From contig JBGTCV010000057.1 in NCBI GenBank assembly GCA_041748655.1, forward strand, positions 62,001 through 126,000: DNA of 64,000 bases. The letters run 5' to 3'. The stretch comes from Leptofilum sp041748655 (GTDB taxonomy: Bacteria; Chloroflexota; Anaerolineae; Promineifilales; Promineifilaceae). Position numbers and translations under genes: made by a program. A model generated the notes under the pieces. That model had not been told where the DNA came from. It searched no databases and worked only from the letters and a program-made list of their open reading frames with translations. Of this stretch, positions 1 to 8,906 are shown one piece after another. Every line of letters begins with the position of its first letter. Within the stretch, counting starts at the first letter, position 1.

Positions 1-2325
1 CTGGATGATTTGGCTGTGGGGGTGTTGCAGGCGCTCATTCCAGATATTGGGCGGCTGCTGCAACGGACGGTGCCTCCCGTGCCAGAATTGGAAGCGCCCG
101 CTGCCCAACAGCGTTTACTCAGCACCATCACCAACCTGTTTAGTAATCAAACGCAGTGGATTTTGCTTATTTTAGAGGATTTGCAATGGGCCGAAAGCGG
201 TTTGGAAATTTTGCGCCAGCTCACCCGCCTGGTCACCGGACTGCCGCTGCTCATCATCGGCAGTTACCGGAATGATGAACAATCCACGCTAACTGCCCAG
301 CTGCCGCTCATGCAAGAACTCCCCCTCAACCGGCTCTCACCGGATGAGATTGCGGAACTGAGCGCTAGTATGTTGGGCCGGGTTGGGGAAAACCGAGAGG
401 TATTGAGCCTGCTTCAACGCGAGACGGAAGGGAATGCGTTTTTCCTGGTAGAGGTGGTGCGTGCCTTGGCCGAAGAAGCGGGCCGATTGAGCGCCATCGG
501 CCAGAGACCGCTGCCGCAGCAGCTGTTCCCGCAGGGGATTCAGACAATTGTGCAGCGTCGTTTGGCCCGCATACCAGATTCAGCCGTACCGCTTTTGGTA
601 GGAACGGCCGTTGCCGGGCGTCAGTTGGACCTCAATTTACTTCCCTGGCTGGCCACTACCAGCCACACCACCCTACCGCTGGAAACCTGGCTGGCAACCT
701 GTGCGGATACGGCCGTGCTGGAGCTGTTCAACGGCAATTGGCGCTTTGCCCACGACAAGCTGCGGGCCGGTATTCTGGACACCATCAACCGAACAGACCA
801 GATCAAATGGCACCGAACCATCGCCCAGCTCATCGAGCAGGTCTATCCGCAAAAACCGGAGCAGGCAGCCACCCTGGTTTACCATTGGTATGAAGCGGGC
901 AATGATGAGAAAGAACGACAATACGCCGGCCTGGCAGGCGAATACGCCCAGCAGCAGTTCCTGAATGACGCTGCCCTCGATTATTATGACCGGGCGGTGG
1001 CCCTTACCCCTGCAGAGGATTCACTGGCGCAATTTGAGCTGCACCTGGCACGCGAACAAATCTTCCATTTCCAGGGCAAACGAGAAGAGCAGCAAGCCGC
1101 GCTGGCCATGTTGGGTGAAATCGCCTTGAATCTGATAGCGCAACAAAATATAGATAAGCGGGCCGAGGTAGCCTTGCGCCTGGCCAACTACGCCGGGGCC
1201 ACCGGCGATTATCCAACTTCGTTGGCAGCCGCCGACAAAGCGCTTAACGCTGCCCAGGAAAGTGGCGACAAGCAAAATGAAGCCGCCAGCTACCTGGCGG
1301 CCGGGCGCACGCGGCTGCGACAGGGCAGCTATGAAGAAGCACAGGACAACCTCCAAAAAAGCTTGCAAGCGGCCCGCGCCTACGGCTTTACAAACCTGGA
1401 AGCCGACAGCCTGCGCCTGCTGGGCGTGCTGGCCTACGACACCGGTCAGCTAGAAATGGCTAACCAATATTACGCCCAATCGCTGCCGCTGTATGAAGCA
1501 CTAAAAGATAGACAAGGTGAAAGTACCGTCTACAACAATATTAGTCTTGTGGCCATTTCTCAGGGCAATATGGAGCAAGCGCTAGTATCACTTGAGAAAG
1601 CTTTACAGATTGATGAGACAATTGGCGACCGGGAAGGACGCGCCCGAATATTGACAAACTTGAGCTCTCTTTACATGGATATGGGCAACTATGCTATGTC
1701 AGAAACATATAGCAAAGCTGCTCTCGATCTTTGTCGCGAGATAGATGTACCCTTTGGTGAATGTTTTAACTTGATCAACCTGAGCCTGACGGCCTACTTT
1801 CTGGAAGATGCTGCCCAGGCTGAGCAGTACAGCCAGGAAGCCGTTACGCTGGCCAGCAAAATTGGCAGCCAATTTTTACGTGCTCTGGCGTTAAAAGATC
1901 GTGGTTTTTTGCTGCTCAATCAGCAAAAGTGGGCTGAGGCAGAAGAAGCGTACCAGGCGTCGCTGGAACCTCTGGCACACACAGACCAGGCGCTGGAATC
2001 TCATGCCGGGTTGGCCTGGCTGGCGCTGAATCGGGGAGAGGAAACGGCCGTAACCAGCCACATCACCCCCATCATCACCCATTTGCAAGCGGGGCAAACG
2101 GTGGATGGCACCTCTCGCCCGTTTTTCATCTTGCTGCTGACCTATAAAGCACTTTCCTGGCTAAACGACCCCTACGCGGCTGCGGTGTTGGCACAGGCAT
2201 ACGGCCGTTTAACTGCCTGGGCCAATCAGATTACCGATGCCGAGCGTCGCACTTCTTTCCTGGAAGACGTTCCTGTTAATCAAGAAATCGCTGCACTGTA
2301 CCAATCCTCTATCGCCCATCTTTAA
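1..2325 (+). CDS. AAA/STAND ATPase with TPR repeats, 5'-truncated by the window
   Basis: The reading frame is open to the first base, so the N-terminus lies outside the window. The visible part begins inside a P-loop ATPase domain of the AAA_16 type: the hydrophobic Walker B strand LLILEDLQWAE is near residue 55 and is followed by an ATPase lid and winged-helix-like region. From about residue 330 to 720 it is a run of tetratricopeptide repeats (for example ALDYYDRAVAL and EALKDRQGESTVYNNISLVA). In this family the missing N-terminus is often a kinase, cyclase or LuxR-type output domain, and the ATPase-TPR part acts as a signal-responsive scaffold. The output cannot be named here. The end is followed by an inverted repeat and a strong bidirectional terminator. 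Confidence 0.75.
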   Translation: MDDLAVGVLQALIPDIGRLLQRTVPPVPELEAPAAQQRLLSTITNLFSNQTQWILLILEDLQWAESGLEILRQLTRLVTGLPLLIIGSYRNDEQSTLTAQLPLMQELPLNRLSPDEIAELSASMLGRVGENREVLSLLQRETEGNAFFLVEVVRALAEEAGRLSAIGQRPLPQQLFPQGIQTIVQRRLARIPDSAVPLLVGTAVAGRQLDLNLLPWLATTSHTTLPLETWLATCADTAVLELFNGNWRFAHDKLRAGILDTINRTDQIKWHRTIAQLIEQVYPQKPEQAATLVYHWYEAGNDEKERQYAGLAGEYAQQQFLNDAALDYYDRAVALTPAEDSLAQFELHLAREQIFHFQGKREEQQAALAMLGEIALNLIAQQNIDKRAEVALRLANYAGATGDYPTSLAAADKALNAAQESGDKQNEAASYLAAGRTRLRQGSYEEAQDNLQKSLQAARAYGFTNLEADSLRLLGVLAYDTGQLEMANQYYAQSLPLYEALKDRQGESTVYNNISLVAISQGNMEQALVSLEKALQIDETIGDREGRARILTNLSSLYMDMGNYAMSETYSKAALDLCREIDVPFGECFNLINLSLTAYFLEDAAQAEQYSQEAVTLASKIGSQFLRALALKDRGFLLLNQQKWAEAEEAYQASLEPLAHTDQALESHAGLAWLALNRGEETAVTSHITPIITHLQAGQTVDGTSRPFFILLLTYKALSWLNDPYAAAVLAQAYGRLTAWANQITDAERRTSFLEDVPVNQEIAALYQSSIAHL

Positions 2326-2330
2326 CCAGA

Positions 2331-2428
2331 CGGTAACTACTCAGGCTCACGAGAAGAAGTTCAACTTTTAGCCGACAAATCATTTGGTCAGCCAGAGAAA
2401 AAGTTGAACTTCTGGCTTGGTAGTTACC
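2331..2428. repeat. Nested inverted repeat, family H copy 1
   Basis: Two nested arms are perfect: GGTAACTAC (2332-2340) with GTAGTTACC (2420-2428), and AGAAGTTCAACTTTT (2355-2369) with its complement (2399-2413). The right part, GCCAGAGAAAAAGTTGAAC, recurs almost unchanged at 8268-8292 in another intergenic gap. It therefore belongs to a dispersed intergenic repeat family rather than being a private terminator. Confidence 0.7.
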
Positions 2429-2476
2429 CCAGGCGTAGCTATTCAGACCGTAAGCATTGACAATTGAAAACAAAAA

Positions 2477-2515
2477 AAGCCCCGCTTTCTTCAAAGGAAA
2501 GCGGGGCCTTTTTAT
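2477..2515. terminator. Bidirectional rho-independent terminator
   Basis: A perfect 11-bp stem GCCCCGCTTTC / GAAAGCGGGGC (2479-2489 / 2497-2507) has T runs on both sides, TTTTT on the plus strand and TTTTTTT on the minus strand. It lies between two convergent genes and can stop transcription from both. Confidence 0.9.
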
Positions 2516-2530
2516 CATTTACCGTTAAGG

Positions 2531-5515
2531 TTACGGTTGCTGTGCCAGGAAACCCGTGCGGTATTGGCTCGCCGTATTTCCTCCAGAGTTGGCAGAGATG
2601 TTCCAGTAATAGTCGGCATTGTCAAAGTAGCTGCCAGCCCAATAGTTGCCGCCAGCCCAATAGTTGCCGCCAGCCCAGTAGTTGCCGCCAGCCCAGTAAT
2701 TACCACCATCCCAGAAGTAATCTTCCCCTTCTGGCAGCAGATTCCGGTTGGCATCCACAATGGCGTAGCCGCCACGCACTTCATCGTAAACCACTGGCCC
2801 CACGTAGGCTTCACCAGGAATCATGCCAGCGTTGGCTTCACCCTGATAGCTCCCCAACACGGCGTCGGGTGCCCAGACACGCCCTGCGCCCTGCTGGAAG
2901 ATGCTGGCAGCCAGCGTACCGTCGCTGTTTACCGAAGGCTGTGCCGTCACCATCAGGCGATACTTCACCTCATTGGGGGTGAGGTTCGGGTTTTCTTGCA
3001 GCATCAGCGCTACGATACCGGAGGTAACGGCCGTTGCTGCCGATGTACCAGACCCCTGATACCAACCACCCGCCCGGCGCAGTTCCGGGTATGTTTGTGC
3101 GTAGTCACTATTTTCACCCACGTACATGAGCAAATGAGCGCCAGGAGCCAGCACATCTGGCTTAATGAAACCCGCTTCCGATGGCCCTGTGGCGCTGAAA
3201 GGCGGCACATAATCATCATTGGGGTAGAGCGGCGAGTAATTATCTGTGAACGCGCCTACCGTAATGATAAATGGATCGTTGCCGGGGGTGGTAATAGAAC
3301 CTGCTTCTGGCCCCATATTGCCCGCCGCCGCCACAACCACAATGCCTTCAGCCCACAGCCGTTCAACCGCCTGGTTGATCGGGTTGTTCCAGTAAGCGTC
3401 CGTTACCGGGCCAGACAAAGAGATGTTGACGACCCGAATGTTGTATTGATTTTTGTGGTTCAGAATCCAGTTTAGCCCGGCAATGACGCTGGAGCTATTC
3501 CCCCTGCCATGCTTGTCCAATACCTGAACGTTAATGATCTCTGCACCTGGGGCAACGGCGATAGGATTGCCCAGAGAATCGGCAGCCCCACCGCCAATCA
3601 AGCCCGCCATAAAGGTGCCGTGACCATTGCTGTCTCCGCTCGACAAATTCCAGTCAACATTAAAGCTGGCTTTAGCCCCTTTCCGTAGAGCGTTGTTATT
3701 CACCCCGGAATCCAACACAGCCACGGTAATGCCAGACCCATCTATACCCACATCATGGAGCTGATCCACGCCAGTTACCAGCAGATAATCATTCAACTGG
3801 GCTTCTCTTGCAGACGAGGTGAGGGAAAGATTGTCAACCGACAGCGTACAGCTTTGGCAACCAGATACCCTGGCAATAGCATTGATGTAAGCCGTTTTCT
3901 CGGGCGCAATGCTGGAAAACTGGAAAGGTGTCCAACTGTTGTAGACATAGATTTCATGCGTCACAGCTGACAGAAAATTATAGTTTTCATCCAGATAATC
4001 GAGCGAGACGATCATCCGGCCGGAATTGGGATTGCTGTTCGTGGCTTTAAACCAGCCAGCAAAAGTATATGCTTTACCCGCATTTCCAAGCACCTGCTGC
4101 CAGACGCCGCTATCATTCCAGGAGCCATTAATTTTCAAGCTGGTTCCATCTATTGGCGAGTCGGCAACGACATTAACCAAATATTCAGGCCCCCAGGTGC
4201 CCCAATATTTTTCACTGGTATTAAAATCACCGTTCGTGAGCATGTTTATGGAATCTGAAACGGCCGTTCCCTTGCTCAAATTCAACTCATCCAGAAACAG
4301 TTTATCTGAACCATCTTTACCAAACCAAACAACCATGTAGCGGGCTTGGCTCGGAGCCTGCCCGCTAATTTCAAACGGCGTGTAGCTGGCGCTATATTGA
4401 AAATTAGTGCCAACACCTGTTAAATAGTTCCAGTTTACGTCATAGTAGCTAATCCACACGGTACTCCACGCCAGACTGTTGCTCGTTGACATTTTGTACC
4501 ACCCGGTCAGGCGATAGGACTGATTGGCCTGAATCGTAAACCATTGATCAACAGAAGCAAAGCCCCAGCCAAACTCCAGCGCCTTGTCTCCGTTATAAAC
4601 ATGTTGGCTGCTGCTAATTGAACGGATAACACCCCAGGTTTTCCAATAGTTCAAGCCATCTTCAAAGCTGCTGTTTTTCAGCAAATTGGCAGTACCAGCA
4701 TTGGTTGCGCTGTTATTGGTTGTAAATAACGCATCATCAATAAGAACGGTCCCGTTGTGACCTTCCGCCCATACACGAGCAATGACATAATAAGCATTGC
4801 TGGGTACCTGGTATACATTCACATATTGCGTATAGCTTGTTTGGGTTATCTGAACCCGATTATCGGCAATCAGATACCCATAGGCATTGTAAAAATCTAA
4901 ACCAATGCCAGCCCAACCAGGGTTACCTACACGCTTGGCCCATAAGGAAAAGGTGATGGTGTCGCCCGGCGTGACGGTAATGTATTGGTAAGCGCCTCTG
5001 TTTGTTTCCAGCGCATTGGCTCCGGTGTAAGCGTCGCCAGAAATAGCCACATTGCCCTCAAGCTGCCAGCCGGAAAATCCAGATTCAAACCCTGGATTTT
5101 CCAACAGGTTGAACGCATCGTTGCTTTGGCTGGTTCCCACTTCGGTATCCAGACTGATATAAGCAACCGTCTGTGCGTTGGCCAAATACAAAATCGCCTC
5201 GCCGCTCAATTCGGTGGCAAAGGCGTTGATAATAGGTAGTGGCTGGCTGACGCTGCCGCCCAGTTGATGCAGCAGCTGTTCGGCCTGGTCATTATTACCT
5301 GCTTTTTGAACAATAATGGGTATCTTTTCTGCTGTGTTCTCTGCAATTATCACCTGCAAAGCCGGGTCCAGCTTTTGCCGGGTTAACTCTGAAATGGTAG
5401 CGCCTGCAACGGCCGTTCCCCCCGGAAAGGTCATCACAGTGGCTGTCAAAATCAGAATCAAGAGTGTGATAAAAGCGAAACCGGCACGATTTGATCGTAT
5501 GGCCCCCTGATTCAT
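2531..5515 (-). CDS. Secreted subtilisin-like (S8) serine protease with three CBM-like modules and GGNYWA repeats
   Basis: About 994 residues. The start at 5515 is chosen because AGGAG lies 8 bases upstream; an ATG 8 codons earlier has no such site. A hydrophobic signal segment (residues about 14-33) is followed by a propeptide-like region. Three repeated jelly-roll modules of the CBM4/9 type begin near residues 135, 277 and 425 with the pattern NPGFESGFSGW, NSSFEDGLNYW and NGDFNTSEKYW. The S8 catalytic triad follows: Asp in VAVLDSG (~600), His in NGHGTFMAG (~628) and Ser in GTSAATA (~823). The C-terminus carries four GGNYWA hexapeptide repeats. It probably degrades protein outside the cell while the modules bind surface glycans; the substrate is unknown. 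The gene is monocistronic and ends at a shared terminator. Confidence 0.9.
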   Translation of the reverse strand: MNQGAIRSNRAGFAFITLLILILTATVMTFPGGTAVAGATISELTRQKLDPALQVIIAENTAEKIPIIVQKAGNNDQAEQLLHQLGGSVSQPLPIINAFATELSGEAILYLANAQTVAYISLDTEVGTSQSNDAFNLLENPGFESGFSGWQLEGNVAISGDAYTGANALETNRGAYQYITVTPGDTITFSLWAKRVGNPGWAGIGLDFYNAYGYLIADNRVQITQTSYTQYVNVYQVPSNAYYVIARVWAEGHNGTVLIDDALFTTNNSATNAGTANLLKNSSFEDGLNYWKTWGVIRSISSSQHVYNGDKALEFGWGFASVDQWFTIQANQSYRLTGWYKMSTSNSLAWSTVWISYYDVNWNYLTGVGTNFQYSASYTPFEISGQAPSQARYMVVWFGKDGSDKLFLDELNLSKGTAVSDSINMLTNGDFNTSEKYWGTWGPEYLVNVVADSPIDGTSLKINGSWNDSGVWQQVLGNAGKAYTFAGWFKATNSNPNSGRMIVSLDYLDENYNFLSAVTHEIYVYNSWTPFQFSSIAPEKTAYINAIARVSGCQSCTLSVDNLSLTSSAREAQLNDYLLVTGVDQLHDVGIDGSGITVAVLDSGVNNNALRKGAKASFNVDWNLSSGDSNGHGTFMAGLIGGGAADSLGNPIAVAPGAEIINVQVLDKHGRGNSSSVIAGLNWILNHKNQYNIRVVNISLSGPVTDAYWNNPINQAVERLWAEGIVVVAAAGNMGPEAGSITTPGNDPFIITVGAFTDNYSPLYPNDDYVPPFSATGPSEAGFIKPDVLAPGAHLLMYVGENSDYAQTYPELRRAGGWYQGSGTSAATAVTSGIVALMLQENPNLTPNEVKYRLMVTAQPSVNSDGTLAASIFQQGAGRVWAPDAVLGSYQGEANAGMIPGEAYVGPVVYDEVRGGYAIVDANRNLLPEGEDYFWDGGNYWAGGNYWAGGNYWAGGNYWAGSYFDNADYYWNISANSGGNTASQYRTGFLAQQP
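2635..2704 (-). repeat. 18-bp tandem repeat inside the protease gene
   Basis: About four copies of an 18-base unit (plus-strand form CAGCCCAATAGTTGCCGC) encode the hexapeptide GGNYWA. The copies differ at one or two bases. The unit is a multiple of three, so copy number could change by slippage without breaking the frame. Confidence 0.9.
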
Positions 5516-5686
5516 GAATGGCTCTCCTAAAAGCAGCAATCGTTACTTCCCCGATCGAATAAAAAAAACAGGTCTATACCCTGTCAGCTTAAGCTAATAA
5601 ATTCAGCTTACCAAAATTGTTACACAGCCTTACAAAATGGCTTAACTAGTCCAAAAGTACCAGAGTATTGGCGAGCTAGGGCAATA

Positions 5687-5720
5687 AAAAACGGCCGTTA
5701 CCCAGGTAACGGCCGTTTCA
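5687..5720 (-). terminator. Terminator built from two AACGGCCGTT motifs
   Basis: The stem AAACGGCCGTTACC / GGTAACGGCCGTTT (5689-5702 / 5705-5718) is perfect and has A/T tracts on both sides. Each arm contains one complete copy of the window-wide palindrome. It lies just downstream of the histidine kinase gene and probably ends that transcript. Confidence 0.7.
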
Positions 5721-5745
5721 AAAATTCCATAACGCGATACTAACG

Positions 5746-7059
5746 CTACACAGCTTCTTCTGCTTTTTCCGGCAAACGCGGCAGCGCAATCCGGCAAACC
5801 GTACCGGGCAGCAGCACCTCATCATACCCGCTGCTTTCTAGCCGAATGTAGCCATGATGCGCTTCCACAATACCACGCGCAATGGGCAACCCCAGGCCAA
5901 ACCCACCACCACGGAACGCATTCTTGCTGGTAGAATGGGTGTTGAGCGACCCTAACATGTGGAACATATCAAAAATCCGCTGCTGCTCCTGCAGCGGCAC
6001 GCCAATGCCGGTATCCTGCACCAAAATCTCCACGTAATCTGCCTTCTCGGCTACCCCGGTAATTTGAATCCTTCCCCCGTCCGGCGTGTATTTCACCGCA
6101 TTGCCAATCACATTCTGAAATACCACCTTCAGCTTGCGCGGATCGGCCAAAATTTTGGGCAGCGTTTGCAGATCGCCCATCTCAATGGTCAGGCTGCGCT
6201 CAGCACAAACCAGGGCCAGATTCTCAACCACCGGCAAAATAACGTCCTCAAGCCGAATTTCATACAGAACCAGCTCCAGCTGTCCAGACGCAATGCGGAA
6301 AAATTCCACAATCTCATCAATCACATGCTGCATCCGGTTGGTGGCTTTGTCTAAATTGGCGGCGGTACGGCTGAGCATGGGATCATTCACCAAGCCATTC
6401 TTTTCGATAATCATGTTCATGAGTTGGGCGTTGGTGGAAACGGCCGTTAACGGCGTCTTCAGCTCATGAGAAACCAAAATAATAAAGTTGTTTTTCAGCT
6501 CATCCAGCTCAGTGAGATGATCATTGGCAATCTTTAGATTCTCAATCAGCTCCGTGTTTTCAATGGCAATCGCCGCCTGGTTGGCAAAAAGTTGCAACGG
6601 CGCCAGATCAGATTCCCGAAAGCGACCCCGCACCGACCGATTCTCTACATAAATGGCCCCAATGGTTCGGTTGGAGGTAATCAGCGGCACACACATAATC
6701 GAACGCAGCCGCAGCGCCATGACGCTTCTGGCCTGGCCAAACTGCGGATCGTGCATCGCATCACTCAACACAACAGACTCACCCGTTTGCACCACCTGCT
6801 CCAAAACTGAGTGGCTGATCTCGTCTGTGGCCACAGGAAGGTCGTTCCCCAAATTGTCTCGCCTGATCTTGAAATCAATCGAGCCGTCTTCATTTTTCAG
6901 CACAATATAGCCCCGCTCAGCCCCCACCAACAGCAAAACCTTGTCGATGGTGTAAGCCAAAAGGGGCGCCAACGAGTGCGACTCTGCCATATGGCGGCTG
7001 ACGCGCAGCACGTAATCTAATAATTCAATACCTTCTAGTCGTTTTCCCATACACACCAT
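5746..7059 (-). CDS. GAF-domain sensor histidine kinase
   Basis: 437 residues with no membrane segment, so a soluble sensor. A GAF domain (residues about 15-165) has the usual core VGAERGYIVL and the hinge MCVPLI. It is followed by a short coiled linker, HisKA with the phospho-acceptor His in VSHELKTPL (~198), and HATPase_c with the N box NVIGNAVKYTP, the G1 box DTGIGV and the G2 box GGGFGLGLPIARGIV. It should autophosphorylate and pass the phosphate to a response regulator, but none is adjacent, so it is an orphan kinase. The start is uncertain (7059 or the ATG at 7050); neither has a clear ribosome site. The sequence HELKTPLTAVS contains the palindrome read as TAV. Confidence 0.92.
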   Translation of the reverse strand: MVCMGKRLEGIELLDYVLRVSRHMAESHSLAPLLAYTIDKVLLLVGAERGYIVLKNEDGSIDFKIRRDNLGNDLPVATDEISHSVLEQVVQTGESVVLSDAMHDPQFGQARSVMALRLRSIMCVPLITSNRTIGAIYVENRSVRGRFRESDLAPLQLFANQAAIAIENTELIENLKIANDHLTELDELKNNFIILVSHELKTPLTAVSTNAQLMNMIIEKNGLVNDPMLSRTAANLDKATNRMQHVIDEIVEFFRIASGQLELVLYEIRLEDVILPVVENLALVCAERSLTIEMGDLQTLPKILADPRKLKVVFQNVIGNAVKYTPDGGRIQITGVAEKADYVEILVQDTGIGVPLQEQQRIFDMFHMLGSLNTHSTSKNAFRGGGFGLGLPIARGIVEAHHGYIRLESSGYDEVLLPGTVCRIALPRLPEKAEEAV

Positions 7060-7160
7060 AATATTGGCACATACTGCCTATTTAAAATGGGAAATAGGGG
7101 GTAAACGGCCGTTTCTATGGCACTTTTCTCGGCAAAAAAATATCCGGTACAACCCGCAAG

Positions 7161-8177
7161 CTAAAATAAAGCGTGGTTGGCCAATACCCAGGCGTACAGC
7201 TCCCGAATGCCCTGCTCTGGCGAAAGTGCAGGCCGCCAACCCAACCGGTTGGCAATTTTGCGAATATCGGCCACAAACACTCGCTGATCACCCGGACGCC
7301 ACGCCGCCCGCGTTACCGGCGCTTCATGCCCGGCCAGCTCGGCCAGCAGCGGGCCAAACTCTGTCCAAACAGACAGGGTATTGCCCGGGCCGCCCCCCAC
7401 GTTGAACACCTCGCCCCGCAGGGCCTCAATTTGGTGAATGGCCAGTTCGTAAGCCGCCACCAAATCGTTCACGTGCAGCAGATCGCGCACCTGTTTGCCA
7501 TCGCCATAAATGGTGATAGGCCGGTTTAAAATGGTAGCAATGACAAAGTGGGCCACCCAGCCCTGGTCTTCTATGCCAAACTGGCGCTGGCCGTAAATGC
7601 ACGACTGCCGAAACACTACCGTTTTAAGGCCGTAGATACGGGCGTAATCCAGCATATATTGGTCGCCCGCCCCTTTGGAGCAGCCGTAGGGGGAATGAAA
7701 ATCAAGCGGGTACGTTTCAGGAATGCCGTGGGTATAGTCTGCGTAGGTGTAACGGCCGTTCCGCAAAACCACCTTCGCCCCTTCCATATCGCCGTACACT
7801 TTATTGGTAGAGGCGTATAAAACGGCCGCTTCCGGGCACACCTGCCGCACCGCCTCCAGCACGTTGAACGTCCCCAACGCATTAATCTCAAAATCATCAC
7901 GCGGATTTTGCACCGAGGTTGTCACCGCCACCTGGCTGGCCAGATGCAGCACCGCATCCGCGCCGCCAATCGCTGCCACCAGCGAGTTATAATCCCGAAT
8001 ATCGCCAGCCACAAAGTGCAGCCGCTCATCATGCCGCGCCCGCAGCCAATCGAGGTTGGCCTGCCCACCCTTGCGCGAAAGATTGTCGAACACAACCACT
8101 TCATGCCCTTGCTGTAAAAAATGATCGGCGCTGTTACAGCCAATAAAGCCAGCGCCGCCCGTGATAAATAGTTTCAT
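7161..8177 (-). CDS. NAD-dependent nucleotide-sugar epimerase/dehydratase (SDR, CDP-paratose 2-epimerase-like)
   Basis: 338 residues from the ATG at 8177; an upstream in-frame ATG at 8207 would add ten non-homologous residues before the Rossmann strand. The N-terminal NAD motif TGGAGFIG and the catalytic YGCSK (Tyr-x3-Lys) place it in the extended SDR family. The sequence after the first strand (VFDNLSRKGGQANLDWL) resembles CDP-paratose 2-epimerase (tyvelose epimerase) more than GalE. It acts on a nucleotide sugar, probably for a surface polysaccharide. No other sugar-nucleotide gene is adjacent, so the exact substrate is inference. Confidence 0.85.
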   Translation of the reverse strand: MKLFITGGAGFIGCNSADHFLQQGHEVVVFDNLSRKGGQANLDWLRARHDERLHFVAGDIRDYNSLVAAIGGADAVLHLASQVAVTTSVQNPRDDFEINALGTFNVLEAVRQVCPEAAVLYASTNKVYGDMEGAKVVLRNGRYTYADYTHGIPETYPLDFHSPYGCSKGAGDQYMLDYARIYGLKTVVFRQSCIYGQRQFGIEDQGWVAHFVIATILNRPITIYGDGKQVRDLLHVNDLVAAYELAIHQIEALRGEVFNVGGGPGNTLSVWTEFGPLLAELAGHEAPVTRAAWRPGDQRVFVADIRKIANRLGWRPALSPEQGIRELYAWVLANHALF

Positions 8178-8205
8178 GCCAAAATCCTGATTTGTTCGTT
8201 TCTTC

Positions 8206-8310
8206 ATTTTCCCGGAAACTGCCCTGGTCGTTTCAATTTCATCTGAAGTTTCCGGGAAAATTTGCCGCCAGAGAAAAAGTTGACCTTTTAGACTGGTAAT
8301 TACGTTTTAT
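8206..8310. repeat. Inverted repeat plus family H copy 2
   Basis: A perfect 15-bp inverted repeat ATTTTCCCGGAAACT (8206-8220) and its complement (8247-8261) is followed by GCCAGAGAAAAAGTTGACC, a near copy of the element at 2391-2413. The block fills most of the gap between the epimerase and rimI. Confidence 0.65.
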
Positions 8311-8339
8311 CTGCACCCGTTTATACAGCGACGGCCGTC

Positions 8340-8906
8340 TTAAACCTCACTGCACAGCCGCTGGAACAGGGCAGCTTGCTGCACCTCTAAAAATTGATGG
8401 TAACGGGCGTTGAGCGAGGCCATCGTCATCAGCAGGGCATCTTCGCCGGTGTCGCGATAATAACGTGGACGGCTGCCCACTTCTTCAAACTGGTATTTGC
8501 GGTAGAGCGCCTGGGCCACCAGGTTGCTGCGCCGCACTTCCAGCGTCACCATATTGGCGGGATGGTTGTACGATTCAAACAGCAGGTTAAGCAGCAGCAG
8601 TTCCCCCAGGCCACGGCCGCGCCAGTGGGGGTGGGTGGCAATAGTGCTCACGTGTATCTCGTCGGCAATGAGCCAAAATCCAGAAAAGCCAATGAGCTGG
8701 GGAGAACTGCCGTTTCCCTCCACCACCTCCAACACCTGATAATGCGCCAACTCATTCTGCTCAAGCTCATGCTCAAACAGACCGGCCCGCGCCGGCGTGG
8801 GGAAGGAGAGTCGGTCCAGTTCACGCACGGCAGATAGGTCAGCCAAAGACATCGGGCGCAGCCAAAATGGGTTGGGAGGGGTCAACATAGAAAGTAACCG
8901 GCTCAA
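8340..8906 (-). CDS. rimI: Ribosomal-protein-alanine N-acetyltransferase (GNAT)
   Basis: 188 residues. The GNAT fold is shown by the acetyl-CoA loop HWRGRGLGELLL (the R/Q-x-x-G-x-G/A motif) after the strand EIHVSTIATHP, and by the C-terminal ALYRKYQFEEVGSRPRYY typical of RimI. Family members acetylate the N-terminal alanine of ribosomal protein S18. The start codon overlaps the stop of tsaB by four bases, so the two are translationally coupled, the common tsaE-tsaB-rimI order. The protein is somewhat longer than E. coli RimI at the C-terminus. Confidence 0.88.
   Translation of the reverse strand: MSRLLSMLTPPNPFWLRPMSLADLSAVRELDRLSFPTPARAGLFEHELEQNELAHYQVLEVVEGNGSSPQLIGFSGFWLIADEIHVSTIATHPHWRGRGLGELLLLNLLFESYNHPANMVTLEVRRSNLVAQALYRKYQFEEVGSRPRYYRDTGEDALLMTMASLNARYHQFLEVQQAALFQRLCSEV

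Noticed and set aside
2635..2704. Regular repeats that look CRISPR-like at first glance
   Set aside because: They are contiguous 18-base units with no spacers and encode GGNYWA in the protease.
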